7,931 bases of DNA, taken from assembly GCA_964390795.1 (NCBI GenBank), contig CAYMLQ010000288.1, positions 1 to 7,931 of the forward strand. Direction: 5' to 3'. Position 1 is the stretch's first letter, and the number at the start of each line of letters is the position of its first letter. This DNA comes from CAYMLQ01 sp964390795 (GTDB lineage Bacteria > Verrucomicrobiota > Kiritimatiellia > RFP12 > UBA1067). The notes under the pieces are model-generated. The model did no database searches. It saw only the letters and a list, made by a program, of their open reading frames with translations, and was not told the origin of the DNA. Both the position numbers and the translations under genes were made by a program. Positions 1 through 6,063 of the stretch are shown here, one piece after another.

Positions 1-3000
1 CCAATATGACGCCCATGCTGTCGTGGCTGTCGGGCTCGACGTGGGCGCTCACCGATCCGGCGCAGACGAACCTCTGTCGGTGGGTCTATGATTCGTTCGA
101 GCCGATCATCTATCGCGGCGCGGCGTGGGATCTGGTTCGGGGACGCGAAATTTCCCGGTCGGGCAGTTCGCCGCAAGGCACGGGGCACAGCATCTTGCTG
201 TCGATCCTGCAGGTCTCGCAGTTCGCGCCGCCGGCCGATGCGGCGCGTATGCGCGGCATGGTCAAGTACTGGGCGCAAAGCGACACCGTGCGGAACTTCG
301 TGGCCAGTGCGCCGCTGCCGCTGCTGGCCGCCGCGAAACAACTCGTGGCCGACACGACCACGGTGCCGCGCGGCGAACTGATCGGCCACTACGCTTTCGG
401 CGAGATGGCCCGCGTTATCCATCTCCGTCCGGGTTACGGTTTCGGACTGAGCCTCTCGTCCAGCCGCATGGCTAACTTCGAGTCGATCAACGGCGAGAAC
501 ATGCGCGGCTGGTACACGGGCGACGGCATGAGCACGCTCTACAACGCCGACCTCAACCATTACGGCGATTCGTATTGGCCGACCGTCGATCACTACCGCC
601 TGCCGGGCACAACAGTGGACACGATGGTGCGGACGCCGCCCTCGAACCCGACGCGAGCCAACGGCCAGAACTCGCGCAGCGCGTACGCGTGGGTCGGCGG
701 AGCGAAGCTCGGTGATGTCGGTGCTGCGGGCATGCAGTTCGACGCGTGGAACGCCACGCTCACGGCAAAGAAAGCGTGGTTTATGTTCGACAACGAGGTC
801 GTCTGTCTCGGTGCGGGCATCACGAGCACGGACAGCCGCACGATCGAAACGGTCGTCGAGAACCGCAAATTGGTGACGGTTGGCGGCACCAACAGCTTCA
901 GGGCGAACGGGCTTGTGAAGCCCGCGACGCTTGGGTGGAGCGAAGCGCTGACCAACGTGGCGTGGGCGCACCTCGCGGGCTCGGTCGCGGGCACCGACAT
1001 CGGCTACTACTTTCCGCAGGCAGGGACGGTCAAGGCGCTGCGCGAGGCGCGCACGGGCTCGTGGAATGCGGTCAATACGGGAGGCTCGACCAATGCGGTC
1101 ACGCGCAACTACCTGACGCTGTGGATTGACCATGGAAGCAATCCCTTGAACGCGACGTATGCGTATGTGCTGCTGCCGAGCCAGAGCGCGTCGAACGTGG
1201 CGGCCTATGCGGCTGCGCCGGAGATCGTGGTGCTGGAAAACTCGCCCCGCGCGCAGGGCGTGCGAGAAACCGGGCTGGGCTACACGGCCGTCAATTTCTG
1301 GGCGGGCGGCACCAACAGCTTGGGAGGAATCACGGTGAACAGGCCGTCCAGCGTGGTCGTGCGCAACGACGGCGTCTATCTGGACGTCGCCGTGTCCGAC
1401 CCGACGCAGACCAACTCCAGCAGCGTCGCCGTGGAGATCGACGCGGCCGCCACGGGCCTCTTTTCGGCGGATGCGGGTGTCGCCGTGGTGCAACTGGCGC
1501 CCACCGTCAAGCTGTTGGTCGCCGCCACCTCCGCAGACGGGCGCAGTTACTGCGCCAAACTCTTTCTCGGAAAGACCGGGACGCTCGCGCTCTCGCCGGT
1601 CGCCGACGCCTATGTCGAGAACGGCAGCAATGCCACAACCAACTACGGAACGTCCGCCGGTCTGGTTGTCAAGAACAATGGCAGCTCCAGCCTGACGCGC
1701 GAGTCTTACCTGCGCTTCGACCTGTCGGCGCAGACCAACGGGCTGCTGCTGGATGCGGCGCTGCGCCTCGTGTATACGACGTCGAACGGCTCGGATCAGC
1801 ATGTGGTCTACCCGGCGACGGAGCAGGCGTGGGCCGAGCGAGGAATCGTTTGGACAAACAAGCCGGCCTACGGCGCGGAGGCGGCGCGCTGGAGCGTCTC
1901 GTCCAGCGTGCCGGCCGCAGTGGAGGTGCCCGTGGGCACCGCCGCCAAGGCTGCCGCAGGAGAAGCTTTCGGCCTGCGCGTCGCGGCCGTCGGCAACGCC
2001 TACGTCACCTATGCCTCGCGCGAGCACGGCACGGTCACCAACCGGCCGCAGTTGCTCCTGACCCTTGCTCATCCTCCGCCGCAGGTCGCGCTCACGAGCC
2101 CGGCCCGCGGCGCGACGCTTCACTGGACGCAGGCGGTGACGCTGACCGCCGCCGCTTCGGCGCCCGGGGGCAGCGTGACGGACGTGACGTACTTCGACGG
2201 CGGCGCGGAGGTCGGGCGCAGCGCGCTGCCGCCTTACTCCGTGACGGTGACCAACCTTGCGCCGGGTGCGCACAGCTTCACGGCGGTGGCGGTCGAGAGC
2301 GCCGGTGCGGCGGCAACGGGTATGCCCGTCGTTGTGACGGTGACGGGCCAGCCGGTCGCGAGCGCCGGACGCGCGCTCACGCTGAAGAACGCGCCGGTGG
2401 AGGTCGACCTGCGGCCGTGGGTGTACGCGTTCGAGACGCCGCCCGAGCGGCTGTTCTACGCGGTAGGGCAGCCGGCGAGCGGCGCGGTCACGCTGCTGGC
2501 GGAGCGGCACATGGCCCGCTTCACGCCGGCCTCCAATTTTACCGGAAGCGCCGCGTTCGCCTACACGGTGGGCGACGTGGGCTTCGACGCACGGCTATTC
2601 CTGTACTTTGATATGGAGCAGGATTCTGTAGTGCCTGGCGGGGTGATCGGAGACGTTTCGGGGAAGGGGCGCGACGGTGCGCTGGAGGTGGTCGGCACGG
2701 GCAGCGGTGCGCTGACCAACACTGCGCCGCAGGCCTTGGCGCCGGGGCGCGCGCTGCTGTTGAGCGAGCGCGGAGATCTCAACGGGGCGTGCCTGCGCCG
2801 GCAGGTCGGCACGAACGAACTCCACTTCAGCGACCAGAGCTGGACGTTCAGCGGCTGGTTCAACCGCGCCTCCCAGACCAACGACGACTTCATGTTCTAC
2901 CTCGGCAACGGTGACGGGTTCGGCTCGAACGAAGAGTTTCACCTGTACGGAGTGGGAGGCTCGACGACGCTGTCGCTCAAACACTTCATCGGTCAGAATG

Positions 3001-3581
3001 CGACGGACATCGATCTCAACGCGAGCGGCGTCAGCCTTGGCGAGTGGCATCATGTGGCGGTCACCTTCGCGCGAACCAACACGGCCGCGGGTGTGGTGTC
3101 GCTCTATGTGGACGGCACGCTGAAGGGCGCGGACGGCAGTTTCGCCCTGCGGCTCGACCAGACGCAGCCGGTGGTGTTCGGCGGGCACACAGCCTCCAAC
3201 AATGCGGTGACGCGCTGGTTCAACGGGCTGTTGGATGATCTGGCCGTGTTCCACGGCGCACTGACGGCGGACGAGGTGGCGGCGCTGGCGGCGCGCAGCG
3301 TGGCGCACTTCGGCGGCCTGTCGGCCACCAACGCCGTGGCGGTGCGCGTGCTCGCGCCGGATGCGGCGCCGGTGATGAGCGCGTCCGGATGGGCGGGCGG
3401 CGCGTGGGCGATGACCGTGAACGGACCGTCCGACCTGAGCTACACGGTGGAGGTTTCGACCAACCTTGCAACGTGGGTGCCGCTCGAGACGCGCGTCTCG
3501 CCCGCGCTTCCCTTCCTGTGGAGCGATCCGGATGCCGCCGCTTTTCCGAGCCGGTTTTATCGCGTGCGGCTGGATCCGTGA
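1..3581 (+). CDS. Secreted family 8 polysaccharide lyase (hyaluronate/chondroitin/xanthan lyase type) with C-terminal sugar-binding modules; 5' end missing
   Basis: This is the 3' part of an exported lyase that would cleave acidic polysaccharides by beta-elimination. The frame is open from base 3, and the ATG at base 6 is internal because the protein already sits in the middle of the PL8 fold there. Numbering from that ATG, residues 1-530 follow hyaluronate lyases: the arginine segment DLVRGREISR (42-51), FGLSLSSSR (146-154), E159 and N162 in FESINGEN, RGWYTGDGM (167-175), then the YWPTV and LPGTT strands and the C-terminal beta domain. The catalytic His/Tyr pair of the family lies upstream, outside the window. 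After this come a DNRLRE/CBM96-like domain (about 529-690), a Big_7-like Ig domain (690-780), a cadherin-like domain (780-860), a LamG/concanavalin-like domain (860-1105) and a C-terminal domain with YTVEVSTNLATW and FYRVRL typical of Verrucomicrobiota-group exported proteins. The family is sure; the exact substrate is not. Confidence 0.93.
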   Translation, partial: NMTPMLSWLSGSTWALTDPAQTNLCRWVYDSFEPIIYRGAAWDLVRGREISRSGSSPQGTGHSILLSILQVSQFAPPADAARMRGMVKYWAQSDTVRNFVASAPLPLLAAAKQLVADTTTVPRGELIGHYAFGEMARVIHLRPGYGFGLSLSSSRMANFESINGENMRGWYTGDGMSTLYNADLNHYGDSYWPTVDHYRLPGTTVDTMVRTPPSNPTRANGQNSRSAYAWVGGAKLGDVGAAGMQFDAWNATLTAKKAWFMFDNEVVCLGAGITSTDSRTIETVVENRKLVTVGGTNSFRANGLVKPATLGWSEALTNVAWAHLAGSVAGTDIGYYFPQAGTVKALREARTGSWNAVNTGGSTNAVTRNYLTLWIDHGSNPLNATYAYVLLPSQSASNVAAYAAAPEIVVLENSPRAQGVRETGLGYTAVNFWAGGTNSLGGITVNRPSSVVVRNDGVYLDVAVSDPTQTNSSSVAVEIDAAATGLFSADAGVAVVQLAPTVKLLVAATSADGRSYCAKLFLGKTGTLALSPVADAYVENGSNATTNYGTSAGLVVKNNGSSSLTRESYLRFDLSAQTNGLLLDAALRLVYTTSNGSDQHVVYPATEQAWAERGIVWTNKPAYGAEAARWSVSSSVPAAVEVPVGTAAKAAAGEAFGLRVAAVGNAYVTYASREHGTVTNRPQLLLTLAHPPPQVALTSPARGATLHWTQAVTLTAAASAPGGSVTDVTYFDGGAEVGRSALPPYSVTVTNLAPGAHSFTAVAVESAGAAATGMPVVVTVTGQPVASAGRALTLKNAPVEVDLRPWVYAFETPPERLFYAVGQPASGAVTLLAERHMARFTPASNFTGSAAFAYTVGDVGFDARLFLYFDMEQDSVVPGGVIGDVSGKGRDGALEVVGTGSGALTNTAPQALAPGRALLLSERGDLNGACLRRQVGTNELHFSDQSWTFSGWFNRASQTNDDFMFYLGNGDGFGSNEEFHLYGVGGSTTLSLKHFIGQNATDIDLNASGVSLGEWHHVAVTFARTNTAAGVVSLYVDGTLKGADGSFALRLDQTQPVVFGGHTASNNAVTRWFNGLLDDLAVFHGALTADEVAALAARSVAHFGGLSATNAVAVRVLAPDAAPVMSASGWAGGAWAMTVNGPSDLSYTVEVSTNLATWVPLETRVSPALPFLWSDPDAAAFPSRFYRVRLDP

Positions 3582-3585
3582 CGTA

Positions 3586-3708
3586 TGTAATCGGTTGGTG
3601 GCCGGGGGATCGAGGAACGCGCGTCGTGTGCGCGTAGCGCTGGGAGCGGGGACACAGGTTCTCCAGCAAGGCTCACTCCTCGAACACCCCGGCCACCAAC
3701 CGATTACA
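3586..3708. repeat. 123-bp palindromic element with perfect 22-bp inverted ends and two internal hairpins (MITE/REP-like)
   Basis: The left arm 3586-3607 (begins TGTAATCGGTTGG) and the right arm 3687-3708 (ends CCAACCGATTACA) are perfect reverse complements over 22 bp. Inside, after a small asymmetric internal loop, TCGAGGA (3610-3616) pairs with TCCTCGA (3677-3683). Two further hairpins fill the centre: ACGCGC/GCGCGT (3617-3622 with 3630-3635) and GCTGG/CCAGC (3639-3643 with 3663-3667, plus an inner AG/CT after a bulged G). The whole could fold into a two-armed junction as RNA or a cruciform as DNA. No T-run follows either end, so it is not an ordinary intrinsic terminator. It starts four bases after the lyase stop. 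No clear target-site duplication flanks it. It could be a non-autonomous mobile repeat, a REP/RAYT-type element or a structured 3' UTR. The structure is certain; the nature is inferred. Confidence 0.8.
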
Positions 3709-3727
3709 AAATTAGAATTGCTGGTGC

Positions 3728-3757
3728 TTGACGGCGGAGGCACCATTCCTGTAAGAT
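3728..3757 (+). promoter_or_regulatory. Predicted sigma-70-type promoter of the Cys-rich protein gene
   Basis: A TTGACG -35 box (3728-3733) is followed after 18 bp by TAAGAT (3752-3757) as -10 box. The predicted start near 3764 gives a leader of roughly 57 nt before the ATG at 3821. It begins about 20 bp after the palindromic element, so the small gene is probably transcribed independently of the lyase. Confidence 0.5.
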
Positions 3758-3771
3758 AATGACAACAAAGC

Positions 3772-3800
3772 CGCTTTAGATTGTTTAAACTTCTGAAGCG
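3772..3800 (+). promoter_or_regulatory. Hairpin in the 5' leader of the Cys-rich protein mRNA
   Basis: CGCTTTAGA (3772-3780) pairs with TCTGAAGCG (3792-3800) over nine pairs including one G-U, closing an 11-nt AT-rich loop that contains GTTTAAAC. It ends six bases before the Shine-Dalgarno sequence AAAGGA (3807-3812), which itself lies 8 nt before the ATG. It may stabilise the mRNA or affect initiation; no known riboswitch is recognised. Confidence 0.4.
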
Positions 3801-3820
3801 TTTGCGAAAGGAACAGAACA

Positions 3821-4030
3821 ATGAAGACGTTTATCAGTGTAATGGCCGTGATGGTGGCGATGTTGGTGTCGACGGCAGTCGCGCAGTGCCCTTCGCAGGG
3901 CGAGAAGAAGGCTTCTTGCAAATGCGAGGCATGTGGTTGTGCTGGCGAGAAGAAGGCTGATTGCAAGTGCGACAAGTGCGCGTGCTGCAAGCCGGCCGCA
4001 ACTGAGAAGAAAGCCTGCTGCCCCAAGTAA
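3821..4030 (+). CDS. Exported cysteine-rich metallothionein-like small protein
   Basis: The 69-residue product begins with a typical Sec signal peptide (MKT, hydrophobic core to about residue 17, cleavage expected after AVA at 21). There is no lipobox, since Q22 precedes C23. The mature part of about 48 residues holds 12 cysteines (23, 33, 35, 38, 40, 48, 50, 53, 55, 56, 66, 67) in C-x-C, C-x-x-C and CC patterns and many lysines, with no aromatic residue. This composition resembles metallothioneins, so binding of soft metals such as Cu, Zn or Cd is inferred. The start is supported by AAAGGA 8 nt upstream. The gene stands alone between its own promoter and a strong terminator. Classical bacterial metallothioneins are cytoplasmic, so a signal peptide is unusual; disulfide formation is an alternative fate for the cysteines. 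I do not recognise a named family. Confidence 0.88.
   Translation: MKTFISVMAVMVAMLVSTAVAQCPSQGEKKASCKCEACGCAGEKKADCKCDKCACCKPAATEKKACCPK
3899..3988 (+). repeat. Two-copy 45-bp tandem duplication inside the Cys-rich gene
   Basis: Bases 3899-3943 and 3944-3988 are adjacent imperfect copies coding 15 residues each, both starting GEKKA and continuing x-C-K-C-x-x-C-x-C (residues 27-41 and 42-56). The first 15 bases are identical in the two copies. A shortened third echo, EKKACC, ends the protein (62-67). The coding sequence evidently grew by unit duplication. Confidence 0.85.
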
Positions 4031-4050
4031 ACGGCACACGCATCGAGTGA

Positions 4051-4093
4051 AAAGATCGTGGAACGCTAGCGCGTCTCACGATTTTTTCTTTTT
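4051..4093 (+). terminator. Intrinsic terminator of the Cys-rich protein gene
   Basis: ATCGTGG (4055-4061) pairs with TCTCACGAT (4076-4082, the last pair region closing with one G-U), and after one A-C mismatch ACGC (4063-4066) pairs with GCGT (4071-4074) around a TAGC loop. The tract TTTTTTCTTTTT (4082-4093) follows directly. It lies 20 bp after the stop codon. Confidence 0.88.
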
Positions 4094-4106
4094 GGGGATG
4101 CGGGGG

Positions 4107-4135
4107 TTGACAACTGAAGCGAAATGATATATTAT
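4107..4135 (+). promoter_or_regulatory. Strong predicted sigma-70-type promoter of the small-RNA cassette
   Basis: A perfect consensus TTGACA (4107-4112) is followed after exactly 17 bp by TATTAT (4130-4135). An overlapping alternative -10 is TATATT (4128-4133) preceded by TGA as an extended element. The predicted transcription start is about 4141-4143. The -35 box begins only 14 bases after the T-tract of the preceding terminator. Confidence 0.7.
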
Positions 4136-4141
4136 TTCTCT

Positions 4142-4235
4142 ACAAATTGGATATAGATCCTTCCAATAAAATATGGTTCAGCTTATTAGCTAAGATAGAA
4201 AACGTGAGGTGCCAGGGTGCCTCACGTTTTTTTTT
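4142..4235 (+). ncRNA. Candidate small RNA, about 94 nt, unknown family
   Basis: A near-consensus promoter just upstream and a strong intrinsic terminator at the end bracket about 94 nt with no convincing ORF. The body is AT-rich compared with the flanking genes. The 5' part can form either ATTGGA/TCCAAT (4146-4151 with 4162-4167) or the shorter GGAT/ATCC (4149-4152 with 4157-4160); a small CTTA/TAAG hairpin (4182-4185 with 4191-4194) follows, then the terminator stem. The single-stranded stretch around 4168-4181 could be a seed for target pairing. The only short frame, ATG at 4173, codes six residues without a Shine-Dalgarno. It does not look like 6S RNA, SRP RNA or tmRNA. The transcription unit is well supported by sequence; its function is unknown. 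Confidence 0.6.
4199..4235 (+). terminator. Intrinsic terminator of the small-RNA cassette
   Basis: ACGTGAGG (4202-4209) pairs perfectly with CCTCACGT (4220-4227), extended inward by two G-U pairs and one C-G pair and outward by A-T pairs. The stem runs into nine consecutive T residues (4227-4235). On the other strand only four T residues follow, so it acts mainly rightward. Confidence 0.92.
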
Positions 4236-4302
4236 GTACGTCGGACATGTTCAACCACTCGCGTGATAGTCTCCAACAGGCCGGAGCGGAGGGCTATTCC
4301 CG

Positions 4303-4339
4303 AAAAAAAAGTTTCCTGCCGGTTGCCCGGCAGGAAACT
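4303..4339 (-). terminator. Strong leftward intrinsic terminator with no adjacent leftward gene
   Basis: GTTTCCTGCCGG (4311-4322) pairs perfectly with CCGGCAGGAAAC (4327-4338) around a TTGC loop, and A4310-T4339 adds a thirteenth pair. Eight A residues at 4303-4310 become eight U residues after the stem in a leftward transcript. No T-run follows on the + strand, so the direction is clear. The nearest annotated leftward gene is the response regulator, whose stop is about 1 kb to the right. Confidence 0.85.
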
Positions 4340-4461
4340 GTGTGGTGTTTATATGTTATTTCGGGTTGTGTGTGGAAACACGTTACCATAAAACGGCGAG
4401 ATTCCGCAATGCCGAATATCGGTTTGCGCGGATCCGGAAAGACGATTTGGCGGAGTGGTTT

Positions 4462-4504
4462 ATTGACGGAATGCGCTCGAACATGTTAAGCTACAACCGT
4501 CAAT
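4462..4504 (+). promoter_or_regulatory. Predicted promoter and operator-like inverted repeat before the methyltransferase gene
   Basis: TTGACG (4463-4468) followed after 18 bp by TAAGCT (4487-4492), preceded by TGT, is a weak promoter candidate with a start near 4499. The same stretch holds a perfect 8-bp inverted repeat, ATTGACGG (4462-4469) and CCGTCAAT (4497-4504), and an 8-bp palindrome AACATGTT (4480-4487) between its arms. The outer arms cover the -35 box and the expected transcription start, as an operator might. No known regulator is assigned. Confidence 0.4.
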
Positions 4505-4514
4505 GGAAGGTGCC

Positions 4515-5345
4515 ATGCAAAAAAAGACGGACTATTTTTTGGACAAGAACGTGTATTCGTTGCCTCTTCGGCGCGAGGTGAGTTCGGTATTGCACTTTCT
4601 TCACGGGCAGCGGGGCATCATCAGGGCCGGGTTGGACATTGGGTTCACCAACGCGGGTGTGAGCCAGCTCTTGCGTCAGAATGGCGGGTACTGGATGAGC
4701 GTGGAGCCGACGGCGCAGCGGCGGGCTCTGGTGGCGGCCGCGCTGGGGCAGGAGACGGTTCTGGCGTCAGGCGAGAACGGCGAGCTGCCGTTCGAGGATA
4801 AGCAGTTCGACGTGGTGGTGCTGGCGCACGGCGTGCTGCCTCACGAGGCGGAGGAGGCCACGGCCATGATCCGGGAGTGTCACCGGGTGCTGAAGGCGGG
4901 CGGACATTTTATTCTGACGGTGGAGTTCAACAAGCGGTACGGGGTGGCGGCGGCCCTCAACCGGCAGCGTGTGGTCTCGGGTGCGGGCGGCCGTTACAGC
5001 GAGGCCGAGATGTTCCACTTGCTCAAAGACGGTTTCGATGTGCTGGGGTTCCGTTTCACCTGCCGGTTTTGGGTGCAGCTGGTGCGCCAGTGGGTGGATC
5101 GTCGGCGCGAGGGCGGGACGCACGGCATGGCCAACGGCTGGCTGCGGTTCCTGTATGCGGTCGCACTCGTGTTGGACGGGGCGCTTGTGTTTACCAGCGG
5201 CTACCAGATGACCGTCTACGGTCTCCGCAAAGGGTGGCGCGGGAAGCACACGCGTGTGATGACAAGTGCCACGCCCATATCGGACGCGCTGCTTTCTGAT
5301 CCGCGCCGCGAAGGAAGGCATATCTCGATGTCGCGCTTCAAATGA
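4515..5345 (+). CDS. Class I SAM-dependent methyltransferase (Methyltransf_11 type)
   Basis: The 276-residue protein carries a Rossmann methyltransferase core. Motif I is LDIGFTNAG (40-48), a variant of the glycine-rich SAM loop; an acidic residue, E64, ends the next strand. LPFEDKQFDVVVLAHGVLPH (91-110) gives motifs II-III and RECHRVLKAGGHF (120-132) is the usual post-motif helix and turn. The C-terminal third differs from short family members and includes a hydrophobic stretch WLRFLYAVALVLDGALVF (209-226) that may lie against or in the membrane. I chose the ATG at 4515 because GGAAGG (4505-4510) lies just before it; an ATG at 4503 adds four residues but has no ribosome site. The substrate is unknown. 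It is transcribed alone and converges on the response regulator gene with 10 bp between stops. Confidence 0.85.
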   Translation: MQKKTDYFLDKNVYSLPLRREVSSVLHFLHGQRGIIRAGLDIGFTNAGVSQLLRQNGGYWMSVEPTAQRRALVAAALGQETVLASGENGELPFEDKQFDVVVLAHGVLPHEAEEATAMIRECHRVLKAGGHFILTVEFNKRYGVAAALNRQRVVSGAGGRYSEAEMFHLLKDGFDVLGFRFTCRFWVQLVRQWVDRRREGGTHGMANGWLRFLYAVALVLDGALVFTSGYQMTVYGLRKGWRGKHTRVMTSATPISDALLSDPRREGRHISMSRFK

Positions 5346-5350
5346 GGCGG

Positions 5351-5363
5351 GCGCTCTAAGCGC
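5351..5363. other. Small GC hairpin between convergent genes
   Basis: GCGCT (5351-5355) and AGCGC (5359-5363) can pair around a 3-nt loop at the convergent junction, including the response regulator stop. No T-run follows in either direction, so it is at best a weak terminator. This leaves both convergent units without a visible strong terminator at their junction. Confidence 0.35.
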
Positions 5364-6057
5364 GGGCCTCCGGCTGCGTGTCCACGACATAACCGAGGCC
5401 GCGGACGGTGCGGATCAATTTGATTTCAGCGTCCGCATCGATCTTTTCCCGGAGGCGGCAGACCAGCACGTCGACGACGTTGGTCTGAGGGTCCGCACTG
5501 TAGTTCCAGACATGCTCAAAGATCAACCGCTTGGTGACGGGGCAGCCTTGATTCTGGATCAAGTACTCCAGCAGGGTATACTCCCGTGCGGTCAGGTCGA
5601 TGACACGCTCCCCGCGTGTGGCCTGCCGGGCGATGCGGTCTAGCCTGAGATCGCCGACCTCGATCGTGGTTTGCCGCGAAAAGTCCGTTTCAGCCGGCTG
5701 TCTCCGCCGCATGATCACGCGGATGCGGATCAGCAGTTCCGAAAAAGAGAACGGCTTGGTCATGTAGTCGTCAGCGCCCCCCTCCAAGCCCCTGACACGG
5801 TCGGCAACCGACGATTTGGCGCTCAGAATGATCACCGGAGCAGAGACCGTCTGCATTTTGATTTGCCGCAACACCTCAAACCCGCTGGTGTCCGGCAACA
5901 TGAGATCGAGGAGCACCAGATCGTAGCAGCCCCGGCTCAATTGCAAGAGTCCGTCGCCTCCCAAAGCCACCGTGTCAACGACATGGCCGTCCTGCTGAAG
6001 GCCCCGGTTCAGATACGACGATATCTTCACCTCGTCCTCGATGACCAGAATTCTCAT
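5356..6057 (-). CDS. OmpR/PhoB-family two-component response regulator
   Basis: The 233-residue protein has an N-terminal receiver domain and a C-terminal winged-helix DNA-binding domain. The receiver shows the acidic pocket E7-D8, the phosphoacceptor D51 in LLDLMLPD, S79 in ILSAKS, Y98 and K101 in DDYMTKPF. The effector domain (about 134-227) shows DLTAREYTLLEYL, TNVVDVLVCRLREKID and IRTVRGLGYVVD, close in style to heavy-metal regulators such as CusR/CopR, and also related to PmrA and QseB. No histidine kinase gene lies next to it, although such regulators usually precede one, so its partner is elsewhere. The gene follows the ArnT-like gene by 45 bp and probably shares its transcript. No Shine-Dalgarno precedes the ATG; a TATGAT box ends six bases before it, which suggests an additional leaderless transcript. 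Domain and family calls are firm; the regulon is unknown. Confidence 0.95.
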   Translation of the reverse strand: MRILVIEDEVKISSYLNRGLQQDGHVVDTVALGGDGLLQLSRGCYDLVLLDLMLPDTSGFEVLRQIKMQTVSAPVIILSAKSSVADRVRGLEGGADDYMTKPFSFSELLIRIRVIMRRRQPAETDFSRQTTIEVGDLRLDRIARQATRGERVIDLTAREYTLLEYLIQNQGCPVTKRLIFEHVWNYSADPQTNVVDVLVCRLREKIDADAEIKLIRTVRGLGYVVDTQPEARA

Positions 6058-6063
6058 ACGCGA

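Noticed and set aside
1829..2611. A 260-codon rightward open frame inside the lyase
   Set aside because: It is low-complexity Arg/Gly/Ala-rich sequence in a shifted frame of a well-supported gene.
3580..3715. Target-site duplication around the palindromic element
   Set aside because: The flanks (GACGTA on the left, AAATTA on the right) share no convincing direct repeat, so transposition cannot be shown from this copy alone.
3586..3720. Palindromic element as a plain rho-independent terminator for the lyase
   Set aside because: The arms are separated by 79 bases and no T-run follows on either strand.
2595..3821. A 408-codon leftward open frame antisense to the lyase end and the palindromic element
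   Set aside because: Its product is rich in Arg, Ala and His with no domain pattern, and it mirrors the GC-rich codon structure of the lyase on the other strand. It also runs through the palindromic repeat and the Cys-rich gene promoter.
4173..4193. Six-codon ORF inside the small-RNA cassette as a leader peptide
   Set aside because: No Shine-Dalgarno precedes it, it has no run of a single amino-acid codon as attenuators do, and the nearest downstream gene starts about 280 bp past the terminator.
4478..4490. LexA-type SOS box at CGAACATGTTAAG
   Set aside because: The half sites are separated by two bases instead of four and the second half does not match GTTCG.
4217..4581. Two rightward frames of 79-90 codons before the methyltransferase
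   Set aside because: They run through the sRNA terminator, the leftward terminator hairpin and the promoter region, have no ribosome site and show no protein-like pattern.
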